This document shows, piece by piece, positions 1 through 6,481 of a stretch of DNA of 7,009 nt. The translations under genes were made by a program, and so were the position numbers. The notes beneath the pieces are model-generated. The model was not told the origin of the DNA and made no database searches. It saw only the letters and a list, made by a program, of their open reading frames with translations. How positions within the stretch are numbered: position 1 is the stretch's first letter; each line of letters starts with the position of its first letter. Location of the stretch: NCBI GenBank assembly GCA_934402155.1, contig CAKRTP010000094.1:1-7009 (forward strand), in the 5' to 3' direction. The stretch comes from an uncultured Blautia sp. GTDB taxonomy: Bacteria > Bacillota > Clostridia > Lachnospirales > Lachnospiraceae.

Positions 1-150
1 TATATGAATATCGAAGGTATCACAAGCCCGGATGGACGTATCCTTGGTAAGATGGCACACAGCGAGCGTCGCGGCGATGGAGTTGCTGTAAATATCTACG
101 GCGAGCAGGATATCAAGATCTTCGAATCCGGTGTAGAGTACTTCAAATAA
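1..150 (+). CDS. purL: PurL C-terminal fragment (FGAM synthase, glutaminase end)
   Basis: This is the last 49 codons of an open frame that enters from the left edge and stops at TAA 148-150. The reading is YMNIEGITSPDGRILGKMAH followed by SERRGDG and ending in FESGVEYFK. The SPDGRILGKMAHSER stretch matches the end of the class I glutamine amidotransferase domain of single-chain phosphoribosylformylglycinamidine synthase as found in clostridia. The His and Glu of H-S-E (fragment residues 20 and 22) fit the His/Glu pair of the Cys-His-Glu triad; the Cys lies outside the window. The enzyme converts FGAR, glutamine and ATP to FGAM in cytosolic purine synthesis. A separate PurQ subunit is the main alternative, but the wording around the HSER motif favours the fused protein. 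It is followed by its own terminator, so it is not co-transcribed with the sugar genes. Confidence 0.85.
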   Translation, partial: YMNIEGITSPDGRILGKMAHSERRGDGVAVNIYGEQDIKIFESGVEYFK

Positions 151-164
151 AAACGTTAATACTC

Positions 165-199
165 TTAAGCTCCCGCTTATATGGCGGGGGCTTAATTTG
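165..199 (+). terminator. Intrinsic terminator after purL
   Basis: A 12-bp inverted repeat (TTAAGCTCCCGC at 165-176, GCGGGGGCTTAA at 184-195) has one G-U wobble and a 7-base loop. The GC-rich core is followed by TTTGT. It starts 14 bases after the purL stop and isolates purL from the repressor gene. The T-run is short, but part of the U-tract is supplied by the AA/TT base of the stem. Confidence 0.85.
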
Positions 200-203
200 T
201 GTC

Positions 204-232
204 TTGACGAAAACAGAAAAATTCGGTATCGT
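204..232 (+). promoter_or_regulatory. Probable sigma-A promoter of the LacI-family gene
   Basis: A -35 box TTGACG (204-209) and a -10 box TATCGT (227-232) are 17 bases apart, giving an expected start near 239. The spacing from -35 to the operator (39 bases) nearly equals that at the sugar operon promoter (41 bases), which supports this choice. A second candidate lies just downstream: a weak -35 TTTCAT (252-257) overlapping the operator and TATATA/TATAAA (275-282). Either would be blocked by a repressor bound at 243-256. Confidence 0.55.
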
Positions 233-242
233 ACTGGTAGAA

Positions 243-256
243 TGAAAAATGTTTCA
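243..256 (+). promoter_or_regulatory. Operator of the local LacI-family repressor (autoregulatory copy)
   Basis: TGAAAAATGTTTCA differs at one base from the perfect palindrome TGAAACATGTTTCA found twice in front of the sugar operon. It covers roughly +5 to +18 of the predicted transcript, the same place as the first operator at the operon promoter. This suggests that the repressor controls its own gene by blocking initiation or early elongation. The assignment to this regulator is inferred from position and shared sequence. Confidence 0.75.
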
Positions 257-305
257 TAGTGCAGGAAACAAGACTATATAAAGAATCAGGACAGGAAGTG
301 AACAA

Positions 306-1286
306 ATGGCAAGTATTCGTGATGTGGCAAAGAGAGCAAATGTGGCAGCATGTACGGTTTCCAGGGTGCTGAACGGGACAGCAAATGTAGCACCTGAGAC
401 GCGGATGAAAATTGAACAGGCTATGAAGGAACTGAATTATATTCCCAATGAACTGGCAAGGAGTATGTTCAAGCAGAAGGCAGGAATCGTGGCAATGCTG
501 GTTCCGGATATCCGTCATCCGTATTTTTCTTCACTGGCGAGACATATCGAAGACGAACTGTACAAAAACGATTGTAAACTCATGCTGTGCAGTACCGGCG
601 ATGATCCGGAGCGAGAAAAAGAATACATGAAGATACTCCGTTCCAATATCGTGGATGGAGTGATCATGGGTGTAAATAATCAGAAACCGGAGGCTTATGC
701 AGAATTCGGAAAGCCGCTGGTCATGCTGGACTATTATGTGAATGATGAAATACCGGTCGTTGTGTCTGATCACGAGATGGGCGGAAGACTTGCGGCGGAG
801 GAATTTATCCGAAGTGGATGCAGGTACGTGCTCCATATTGGAAGTGAGGCGGATACGGACAGGGTCCTTTCCTACAAGAGTCACCGGGCACTCAGGGAAA
901 CACTGGAAAGAGAGGGCATTCAGACAAGGGAAGTGGATATCAAGTGGAATTCCTTTGACTTTCAGAATTACTTTGAGATGGCAAGCCTGATCCTGAAAGA
1001 AAATCCGGAGATCGATGGCATCATGGCAGCAGATATGCCGGCAAGTGCTTTTCTCAAGGCTGCTGTGAAGATTGGAAAGAAAGTCCCGGAGGAATTTTCG
1101 GTGATCGCTTATGATGGAACATATGTTTCCAGAACCAATATTATGGAGATCACCACGATCCATCAGCAGTTACACGAGATAGGGAACAGGGCTGTTGACA
1201 CGATCCTCAGGCTGATTGATGGAGAAACACCACAGGAAAGATACATCACGATCCCGGTGGAACTCAAAAAGGGAAGTACAACATGA
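306..1286 (+). CDS. LacI/GalR-family transcriptional repressor of the alpha-glucoside operon
   Basis: This is a 326-residue protein of usual LacI-family length. Residues 3-24 (SIRDVAKRANVAACTVSRVLNG) form the helix-turn-helix and align without gaps to PurR. Residues 44-54 (NYIPNELARSM) are the hinge helix, and residues from about 58 form the periplasmic-binding-protein-like effector domain, with VVVSDHEMGG (151-160), PEEFSVIAYD (261-270) and ITTIHQQ (282-288) at family landmark positions. Two departures stand out: Ala14 replaces the usual Ser in the VS turn before the recognition helix, and Met54 stands where PurR has Leu54. Ala15 and Cys16 occupy the main specificity positions. The start ATG 306 has AGGAAG at 293-298. 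The gene precedes the importer operon on the same strand, and matching palindromes lie at both promoters. It is probably relieved by the transported sugar or a product of it; the effector cannot be read from the sequence. Confidence 0.93.
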   Translation: MASIRDVAKRANVAACTVSRVLNGTANVAPETRMKIEQAMKELNYIPNELARSMFKQKAGIVAMLVPDIRHPYFSSLARHIEDELYKNDCKLMLCSTGDDPEREKEYMKILRSNIVDGVIMGVNNQKPEAYAEFGKPLVMLDYYVNDEIPVVVSDHEMGGRLAAEEFIRSGCRYVLHIGSEADTDRVLSYKSHRALRETLEREGIQTREVDIKWNSFDFQNYFEMASLILKENPEIDGIMAADMPASAFLKAAVKIGKKVPEEFSVIAYDGTYVSRTNIMEITTIHQQLHEIGNRAVDTILRLIDGETPQERYITIPVELKKGSTT

Positions 1287-1332
1287 TATTATAGGACTTC
1301 CCAAAAGTTTCTCAACAAAACAATAAAAAGGA

Positions 1333-1361
1333 TTGACTTCAGATCAAAAATGTGGTAGTTT
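1333..1361 (+). promoter_or_regulatory. Probable promoter of the sugar importer operon (extended -10)
   Basis: A -35 box TTGACT (1333-1338) is followed after 17 bases by TAGTTT (1356-1361), preceded by TG at 1353-1354, the extended -10 arrangement. The -10 hexamer itself is poor (3 of 6 matches), so the TGn element is probably needed. The start is expected near 1368, six bases before the first operator. The distance to the gene start gives a leader of about 120 bases. Confidence 0.6.
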
Positions 1362-1373
1362 AGAAACAACGAA

Positions 1374-1387
1374 TGAAACATGTTTCA
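1374..1387 (+). promoter_or_regulatory. Operator O1 of the sugar operon
   Basis: TGAAACATGTTTCA is a perfect 14-bp palindrome placed at about +6 to +19. The length and the outer TG...CA resemble LacI-family sites such as cre, but the centre is ApT instead of CpG. The ATG inside it (1380) opens a spurious upstream extension of the binding-protein frame. Confidence 0.85.
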
Positions 1388-1394
1388 AGAAACA

Positions 1395-1424
1395 AGGCAT
1401 AGTTCAGTTACAGAAACTGTGCCT
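1395..1424 (+). other. Hairpin between the two operators (leader stem-loop)
   Basis: AGGCATAGTT (1395-1404) pairs with AACTGTGCCT (1415-1424) over 10 bp with one G-U pair and a 10-base loop. It is followed on the plus strand by seven A residues, not T, so it is not an intrinsic terminator for the operon. The T-run on the opposite strand precedes the stem, so it is not a terminator there either. It lies in the predicted 5' UTR and could stabilise the message or set the distance between operators. No function is shown. Confidence 0.5.
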
Positions 1425-1440
1425 AAAAAAATAATCATTA

Positions 1441-1454
1441 TGAAACATGTTTCA
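1441..1454 (+). promoter_or_regulatory. Operator O2 of the sugar operon
   Basis: This is an exact second copy of TGAAACATGTTTCA, 67 bases downstream of O1 and about +73 in the transcript. The identity extends to 22 bases (1373-1394 against 1440-1461), so the site appears to have been duplicated. It may act as a roadblock to elongation or cooperate with O1 by looping. Confidence 0.8.
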
Positions 1455-1490
1455 AGAAACAGAAAACGAAACACAAAAGGAGGACGGGAG

Positions 1491-2969
1491 ATGAAAAGAT
1501 CCATAAAGGCACTTGGCGTGTGTCTGCTTGCAGGTGCAGCTGCGGTTACAGTGACCGGCTGCGGCAAGGTAAATAAGGATTATGATGTGTACTTTTTTAA
1601 CCAGAAATCAGAGATTGCAGATAGTCTGAATGATCTGGCTGATGAATACGAAGCACAGACCGGTAAGAAAGTGAAAGTGTTTACCGTAGGAACAACAGAA
1701 GGTTCTGAGACCATGCGTTCCGAACTGAAATCAAAGGAATATCCGACACTGTTTTCTTCCAATGCGATTGCCTTTGAGGAATGGAAATCGGCAGGATATG
1801 CGGAAGGTGCCGATGAGATTTCCAATTCGGAACTCAAGGCCCTGTATGAGAGCGTACCAGATGCCCTGAAACTTCAGTTTGAGGGTGAAGGAAACTATGG
1901 AATCCCATACAACATCGAAGGATATGGCCTGATCGCAGACCGCCAGATGCTGGAGGATATTCTTGGAACGACAGATTTGGATGCATTTATTGCAGATTAC
2001 AAAGAAGCAGATTATGAAGAATTCCAGCAGATGGTCACGGCACTGAATGATTACATCAACGACGGCAGATCCGAGAGCTTTACTTTGAATGGCAACAGCT
2101 ACGAGACACAGTCTGATAAAACAGATCTTACCGAGAAACTGAACGGAGTCTTCTCCATCGCAGGTGCAGAGAAATGGACATACGGAAATCACTTCGGAAA
2201 CTATCCGATCAGCACCGTATATGAGAATGTTTATGATGTACGTGAATCCGACCCGGACAAAGCAGATCTGATGAAATCCTCCATCGTGAAGTCCTTAGAG
2301 GAACTTGATTTCCTTTCCAACTATGCAGCAGGACCGGACGGGGCAACAAAGAGAGGCTCACAGTTTGTCAATTCTACTGTAACCGGTTATGACCAGGCAG
2401 TACAGACCTTTGCAGAAAGCAAAGCAATCTTTATCAAAAACGGAAACTGGACTTACAGCAATATTGCAAATATTGCCCCAGAGGTTGCGGAACGTCTGGT
2501 CATGCTTCCGATGAAGCTGAATTTCTCTGATGATGATATTCATGTGGACGGACTGACTGTGGATCAGATGAACCGTTCTGTTCCGGAGTTCGTATCTCAG
2601 TATTACATTGTTAACAAGAAAGCTACCGAGCAGGAAAAGAAAGATGCAGAAGATTTCCTTCTCTGGCTGAATACCTCAGAGACAGGTCAGGATTACATTG
2701 TAAATAAATTTGCATTTGTTCCGTTTAATGCAGATGATGATGTAACCCTGGAAAATCCGTTATCCAACGATCTGATCACTTATAAACGTGATAATTGCAT
2801 TCTGGCGAACCCGTTCGATGCAGCACCATCCTCCTGGGGCACAGAATGCTATGGAAAATATATCATGGAAGAGTTGTTCACAGATCCGGATCCATGGACT
2901 GACGATAAATTAAATGATATTGCAGATAAATGTATCTCATACTGGAAATCCGGAATGGATGAATGGTAA
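1491..2969 (+). CDS. Lipoprotein sugar-binding protein of an ABC importer (family 1 extracellular solute-binding protein)
   Basis: This 492-residue protein captures the substrate outside the cell and delivers it to the two permeases encoded next. Residues 1-24 are a lipoprotein signal: basic MKRSIK, a hydrophobic stretch, then the lipobox VTGC with Cys24 as the likely lipid anchor. Landmarks of the family are YGIPYNIEGYGLIAD (136-150), the FAESKAIFIKNGNW segment (307-320), and YYIVNKKATEQEKKDAEDF (371-389) followed by the closing-lobe segment WLNTSETGQDYIVNKFAFVP (392-411). The frame is open back to ATG 1380, but that codon is inside operator O1. ATG 1491 is preferred because AAGGAGG (1477-1483) lies 7 bases upstream and the signal peptide begins there. 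The protein is somewhat longer than typical MalE-type binders of about 400 residues. Ligand identity cannot be read directly; the neighbouring glucosidase suggests an alpha-glucoside. Confidence 0.9.
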   Translation: MKRSIKALGVCLLAGAAAVTVTGCGKVNKDYDVYFFNQKSEIADSLNDLADEYEAQTGKKVKVFTVGTTEGSETMRSELKSKEYPTLFSSNAIAFEEWKSAGYAEGADEISNSELKALYESVPDALKLQFEGEGNYGIPYNIEGYGLIADRQMLEDILGTTDLDAFIADYKEADYEEFQQMVTALNDYINDGRSESFTLNGNSYETQSDKTDLTEKLNGVFSIAGAEKWTYGNHFGNYPISTVYENVYDVRESDPDKADLMKSSIVKSLEELDFLSNYAAGPDGATKRGSQFVNSTVTGYDQAVQTFAESKAIFIKNGNWTYSNIANIAPEVAERLVMLPMKLNFSDDDIHVDGLTVDQMNRSVPEFVSQYYIVNKKATEQEKKDAEDFLLWLNTSETGQDYIVNKFAFVPFNADDDVTLENPLSNDLITYKRDNCILANPFDAAPSSWGTECYGKYIMEELFTDPDPWTDDKLNDIADKCISYWKSGMDEW

Positions 2970-2984
2970 AGAAGGGAGAGAAAC

Positions 2985-3881
2985 ATGGAAAAATATTATA
3001 AAAAATGGTTCAAGATATTGAATATTCCGGCGATCATCCTGTTCGTTGTGGTGATTCTGGCTCCGTTTATCATGGGTGTTGCTTACTCCTTCACAGCATG
3101 GAGAGGTTCCTACTTTAAAGGGGCTGAGCACTGGTATCAGGCACTGGTAGGTTTCAAAAACTACATCAAAGTGTTTCATTCACAAAAGTTTATTACATCT
3201 TTTATTTATACCATTAAATTTACGCTTGCAGCTGTTGTGATCAAAAACATTGTAAGCCTTGGTATGGCACTGATGGTAAGAAAAGTCGGAAAAGGCAAAG
3301 GATTTTTCCGTACCGTATTTTTCTTCCCGAACCTTCTTGGAGGACTTGCAATGGGCTTTATCTGGAGCTTCATTTTCCAGAATGTATATTCCCTGATGCT
3401 GTTTGGCGAGGATTCTCCAATCCATATTCCATTTTTGTGCAATATGCTTCAGGATCCGAACAAAGCAGTTTTTGCCATGGCAATCATGGCAACCTGGCAG
3501 ACAGCCGGATATCTGATGCTGATCTATCTGAATGGTCTTAACAACATTCCGGAAGACCTCTATGAGGCTGCTTCCCTCGACGGTGCAACCGCATGGCAGA
3601 AGTTCCGCCACATCACAGTTCCGATGCTGATGCCGGCATTTACAGTTGTATTTTTCCTGACACTTTCCGGAAGCTTCAAGATGCTGGATGAGAACCTTGC
3701 CCTCACAGGTGGAGATTTTGGTACCAGAATGCTTTCTCTTCAGATCCTTCTGACAACCAGAGAGAACACACCTCCAAACTATGGTATGGCGCAGGCACAG
3801 GCGGTTATCTTCTTTATCCTGGTTGCTGTTGTTTCTATCGTTCAGGTTATTATTACCAAGAGAAAGGAGATTGAGGCATAA
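2985..3881 (+). CDS. ABC sugar importer permease, MalF/UgpA type
   Basis: This 298-residue membrane protein has about six hydrophobic segments (roughly 12-36, 72-98, 108-132, 160-184, 212-232 and 270-292). The cytoplasmic EAA loop, which docks on the ATPase, is clear at DLYEAASLDGATAWQKF (191-207), with the conserved Pro at 213. The length and the N-terminal WFKILNIPAIILF entry into the first membrane segment are typical of CUT1 first permeases that lack the extra MalF domain of E. coli. The start has AGGGAG (2973-2978) six bases upstream, 15 bases after the binding-protein stop. The stop overlaps the start of the next permease by one base, indicating translational coupling and a heterodimeric channel. 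Confidence 0.93.
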   Translation: MEKYYKKWFKILNIPAIILFVVVILAPFIMGVAYSFTAWRGSYFKGAEHWYQALVGFKNYIKVFHSQKFITSFIYTIKFTLAAVVIKNIVSLGMALMVRKVGKGKGFFRTVFFFPNLLGGLAMGFIWSFIFQNVYSLMLFGEDSPIHIPFLCNMLQDPNKAVFAMAIMATWQTAGYLMLIYLNGLNNIPEDLYEAASLDGATAWQKFRHITVPMLMPAFTVVFFLTLSGSFKMLDENLALTGGDFGTRMLSLQILLTTRENTPPNYGMAQAQAVIFFILVAVVSIVQVIITKRKEIEA

Positions 3882-4717
3882 TGACTACAAACAAAAAAAT
3901 AAAACAGGGCGTAATGTATGTGATTCTGATTCTTCTAAGCATTTATACCTTATTCCCGATCTACTTCCTGATCGTGAACTCATTTAAGAGTCAGAAAGAA
4001 ATAGTTGGATCTCCGATCTCCTTACCGGCTTCTTTTGATTTCTCTTATCTTAAGAATGCGGCAGCACAGATCAAACTTGGAGAATCTGTATTAAATACAC
4101 TTATTATCACTGTGGTGGCAGTTGCACTGATCGTTCTTATCTCTTCACTCACCGCATGGATGATGGTCAGAAACAAGACAAAAGCGAGCAGTTTCCTGTT
4201 CCTTTGCTTTACGGCAGCAATGCTGATCCCGTTCCAGTCTGTTATGTATCCGCTGGTAAACCTGATGGAGGCACTTGGACTTAAAAATACCTTTGGCCTG
4301 ATCCTGATGTATGGCGGCTTTGGCCTGAGTATGACTGTATTTTTGTATCATGGATTTTTTAAGAGTGTTCCTCTTTCTCTGGAAGAGGCAGCCGTGATCG
4401 ACGGAGCAAATATCTTCCAGTTGTTTTTCAGAGTTGTATTGCCACTGGTAAAACCAATCACAGCCACTGTTGTGATCACGAATGCCATGTGGATCTGGAA
4501 TGATTATCTTCTTCCATTCCTGATCATCGGAAACAATGACAGCAAGACGCTGACCTTAAGTCTTTATTATGCAAAAAGTCTTTCCGGACAGTACGGAAAT
4601 CCATGGGAACTCATTTTTCCGGCAGTATTGATCTGCGTCATTCCAATCCTGATCGTATTTATCTTCCTTCAGAGAAATATCATCGAGGGTATCGCGGCAG
4701 GAGCAGTAAAGGGGTAA
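3881..4717 (+). CDS. ABC sugar importer permease, MalG/UgpE type
   Basis: This 278-residue partner of the preceding permease has a first membrane segment at about 11-33, then segments near 70-93, 104-125, 137-158, 190-215 and 243-263. The EAA loop reads LSLEEAAVIDGANIFQLFF (166-184) with Pro188, and the C-terminus LQRNIIEGIAAGAVKG is the hallmark ending of MalG-type permeases. It begins at the TAATG junction, with AAAGGAGA (3863-3870) ten bases upstream. No ATPase gene follows, so a shared MsmX/MsmK-type ATPase encoded elsewhere is expected to power the importer, as is usual for CUT1 systems in Firmicutes. Confidence 0.93.
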   Translation: MTTNKKIKQGVMYVILILLSIYTLFPIYFLIVNSFKSQKEIVGSPISLPASFDFSYLKNAAAQIKLGESVLNTLIITVVAVALIVLISSLTAWMMVRNKTKASSFLFLCFTAAMLIPFQSVMYPLVNLMEALGLKNTFGLILMYGGFGLSMTVFLYHGFFKSVPLSLEEAAVIDGANIFQLFFRVVLPLVKPITATVVITNAMWIWNDYLLPFLIIGNNDSKTLTLSLYYAKSLSGQYGNPWELIFPAVLICVIPILIVFIFLQRNIIEGIAAGAVKG

Positions 4718-4720
4718 TTT

Positions 4721-6388
4721 ATGAAAAGAGTATGGTGGAAAGAAGCAGTAGGATATCAGATCTATCCGAAAAGCTTCAAAGATACAAATGGTGATGGTAT
4801 CGGAGATATAAAAGGAATTGTAGAAAAACTTTCCTATCTTAAAGAACTGGGAATTGACTTTATCTGGATCTGCCCTTTTTATCCGTCACCAATGAAAGAC
4901 AATGGATATGATGTTGCTGACTATTATGGAATTGATCCATGTTTTGGAACAATGGAAGACATGGAACTTCTTCTCAAAAAAGCAGGCGAAAACGGCATCC
5001 GCGTTATCATCGACATGGTACTGAACCATAGCTCTGACCAGCACAAATGGTTTCAGGAAGCATTGAAGGATCCAAATTCAAAATACAGAGATTATTACAT
5101 GTTTGCGCAGTCAAAAGAACGTCCTTCCAACACACGAAGCTGCTTTGGCGGCCCCGTGTGGGAAAAGGCAGGAGAAGGCACCTGGTACTATCACACCTTT
5201 GACAAGAGCCAGCCAGATCTCAACTGGGAGAGTCCGGCACTCAGAGAAGAAATATACAATATTCTGAATTTCTGGATAGAAAAAGGAGTCAGTGGATTCC
5301 GATTCGATGCGATCACTTATATAAAAAAGGTAGATTCATTGGTACCACATGAGGCGGATAATACAGACGGCCTGATTGGTGCGGAAAAGACAGGACAGAA
5401 TCAGAAGGGGATCGATAAGTTCCTTCATGAGATGAATCACAGATGCCTCAGCAATCCTGAAATCATGACAGTTGCAGAGGCTCCGGGGGTTCCCTATGAA
5501 AATCTGTCAGAGTTTATAGGCGAAGACGGATATTTCTCCATGATATTTGATTTCAGTTATGCTGATATTGATCTTTGCGGTCCAAACTGGTACAATCAGG
5601 CACCGTGGACTTTCGGTGATCTAAAAAAACTTCTGTTCAAAAGCCAGTGCAGTGTAGAGACGCAGGGCTGGGGAGCTGTCTATCTGGAAAACCACGATCA
5701 GTCCCGCTCACTCAATAAATATTTCAGGGGAAAAGCAGCTGCAAAAGATGATCTGCGCTTAAGATTCCTCCAGGGAAGTGCCCTGGCAACTCTGTTGATG
5801 GGACTTCGTGGAACCGTATTTGTCTACCAGGGAGAAGAACTTGGTTCTGTAAATGGTACTTTTAACAGCATTGAAGAATATGATGATCTGAATACAAAAG
5901 ACCAGTACCAAAGAGCGTTGAATGCAGGCTACAGTAATGCAGAGTCACTGAAATTTGCCAATGACAGAAGCCGTGACAACAGCAGAATGCCGTTCCCGTG
6001 GAATACAGAAAAAAATGGTGGATTTACTTCCGGTACACCATGGCTCAAGTGTAATGAAGATTACGCATCTATCTGTGCAGAGAAGCAGCAACATGATAAG
6101 GATTCTCTTATGTATTATTACAAAAAGCTGATTCAGATCCGTAAAGATGAAGAAAACCGTGAAACTTTGATTTATGGTAAAATCCGTGAGATCGAAAACG
6201 TTCCGGACTCTGTGATCGCTTTTGAGCGTATAGCAGAAAATGGCAGTAAAATTCAGATATGGGTCAATATGTCAGATGAAACACAGCAGGCAGATCTTAC
6301 TGAGGGTGAGATTCTCTGCAGCAACTACAGCGAGATCAAATGGACATCCCTGCAGCCTTATCAGGCAGTGATGGTGCGTTGCAGATAA
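4721..6388 (+). CDS. Cytoplasmic GH13 alpha-glucosidase (oligo-1,6-glucosidase subfamily)
   Basis: This 555-residue enzyme removes glucose from the imported alpha-glucoside. It has no signal peptide, so it acts in the cytosol, and its length is normal for GH13_31. The start WWKEAVGYQIYPKSF and the calcium-loop sequence DTNGDGIGDI (21-30) are typical. Conserved regions in order are DMVLNH (98-103), QPDLNW (164-169, the oligo-1,6-glucosidase signature), GFRFDA (192-197) with nucleophile Asp196, TVAEAPG (250-256) with acid/base Glu253, and ENHDQ (323-327) with transition-state stabiliser Asp326. SRDNSRMPFPW (417-427) and a C-terminal beta domain follow. Residue 197, next to the nucleophile, is Ala; strict alpha-1,6 enzymes have Val there, and Ala or Thr goes with alpha-1,4 activity. 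The gene begins 3 bases after the permease stop, with AAAGGGG (4708-4714) inside that gene. Trehalose-6-phosphate hydrolase is less likely because there is no PTS component. Confidence 0.92.
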   Translation: MKRVWWKEAVGYQIYPKSFKDTNGDGIGDIKGIVEKLSYLKELGIDFIWICPFYPSPMKDNGYDVADYYGIDPCFGTMEDMELLLKKAGENGIRVIIDMVLNHSSDQHKWFQEALKDPNSKYRDYYMFAQSKERPSNTRSCFGGPVWEKAGEGTWYYHTFDKSQPDLNWESPALREEIYNILNFWIEKGVSGFRFDAITYIKKVDSLVPHEADNTDGLIGAEKTGQNQKGIDKFLHEMNHRCLSNPEIMTVAEAPGVPYENLSEFIGEDGYFSMIFDFSYADIDLCGPNWYNQAPWTFGDLKKLLFKSQCSVETQGWGAVYLENHDQSRSLNKYFRGKAAAKDDLRLRFLQGSALATLLMGLRGTVFVYQGEELGSVNGTFNSIEEYDDLNTKDQYQRALNAGYSNAESLKFANDRSRDNSRMPFPWNTEKNGGFTSGTPWLKCNEDYASICAEKQQHDKDSLMYYYKKLIQIRKDEENRETLIYGKIREIENVPDSVIAFERIAENGSKIQIWVNMSDETQQADLTEGEILCSNYSEIKWTSLQPYQAVMVRCR

Positions 6389-6405
6389 TAAAATAACACG
6401 ACAAA

Positions 6406-6418
6406 TTGGTCTTACCAA
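6406..6418 (+). promoter_or_regulatory. GntR/FadR-like palindrome between the operon and the thrS promoter
   Basis: TTGGTCTTACCAA is an inverted repeat (TTGGT / ACCAA around CTT) 17 bases after the alpha-glucosidase stop and 16 bases before a -35 box. It has the TGGTnnnACCA form of operators for FadR-subfamily GntR regulators. As RNA it would be only a 5-bp hairpin followed by A residues, so it is a poor terminator. No such regulator is encoded in the window. Confidence 0.35.
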
Positions 6419-6434
6419 AAAACAAAATCACCCA

Positions 6435-6463
6435 TTGACAAACGGAAAACGTGCGGATATAAT
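6435..6463 (+). promoter_or_regulatory. Consensus sigma-A promoter of the thrS leader
   Basis: TTGACA (6435-6440) and TATAAT (6458-6463) are separated by exactly 17 bases, a perfect match to consensus. Transcription should begin near 6470, giving a leader of about 520 bases before the thrS start. A short hairpin (ATCCT 6466-6470, AGGAT 6474-6478) falls at the expected 5' end. Such a strong promoter fits a gene controlled mainly by termination in the leader. Confidence 0.85.
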
Positions 6464-6481
6464 GAATCCTAACAGGATGTA

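Noticed and set aside
531..1163. Long minus-strand open frame opposite the repressor gene (210 codons)
   Set aside because: It is a shadow of a clear LacI-family gene, has no ribosome binding site and shows no domain pattern. Other minus-strand frames in the window are likewise shadows.
1271..1302. Hairpin GGGAAGT/ACTTCCC at the end of the repressor gene as a terminator
   Set aside because: The stem is only 7 bp with an 18-base loop, overlaps the stop codon and is followed by CAAAAG with no T-run. It may be incidental.
1374..1454. The palindromes as CcpA (cre) sites
   Set aside because: The length and outer TG...CA agree with cre, but the central CG expected in cre is AT in all copies, and a dedicated LacI-family gene lies next to them with a matching copy at its own promoter.
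1380..1490. Upstream ATG 1380 as the start of the binding protein (adds 37 residues)
   Set aside because: The ATG is part of operator O1, lacks a ribosome binding site and would place a charged stretch before a clear lipoprotein signal. ATG 1491 has AAGGAGG at ideal spacing.
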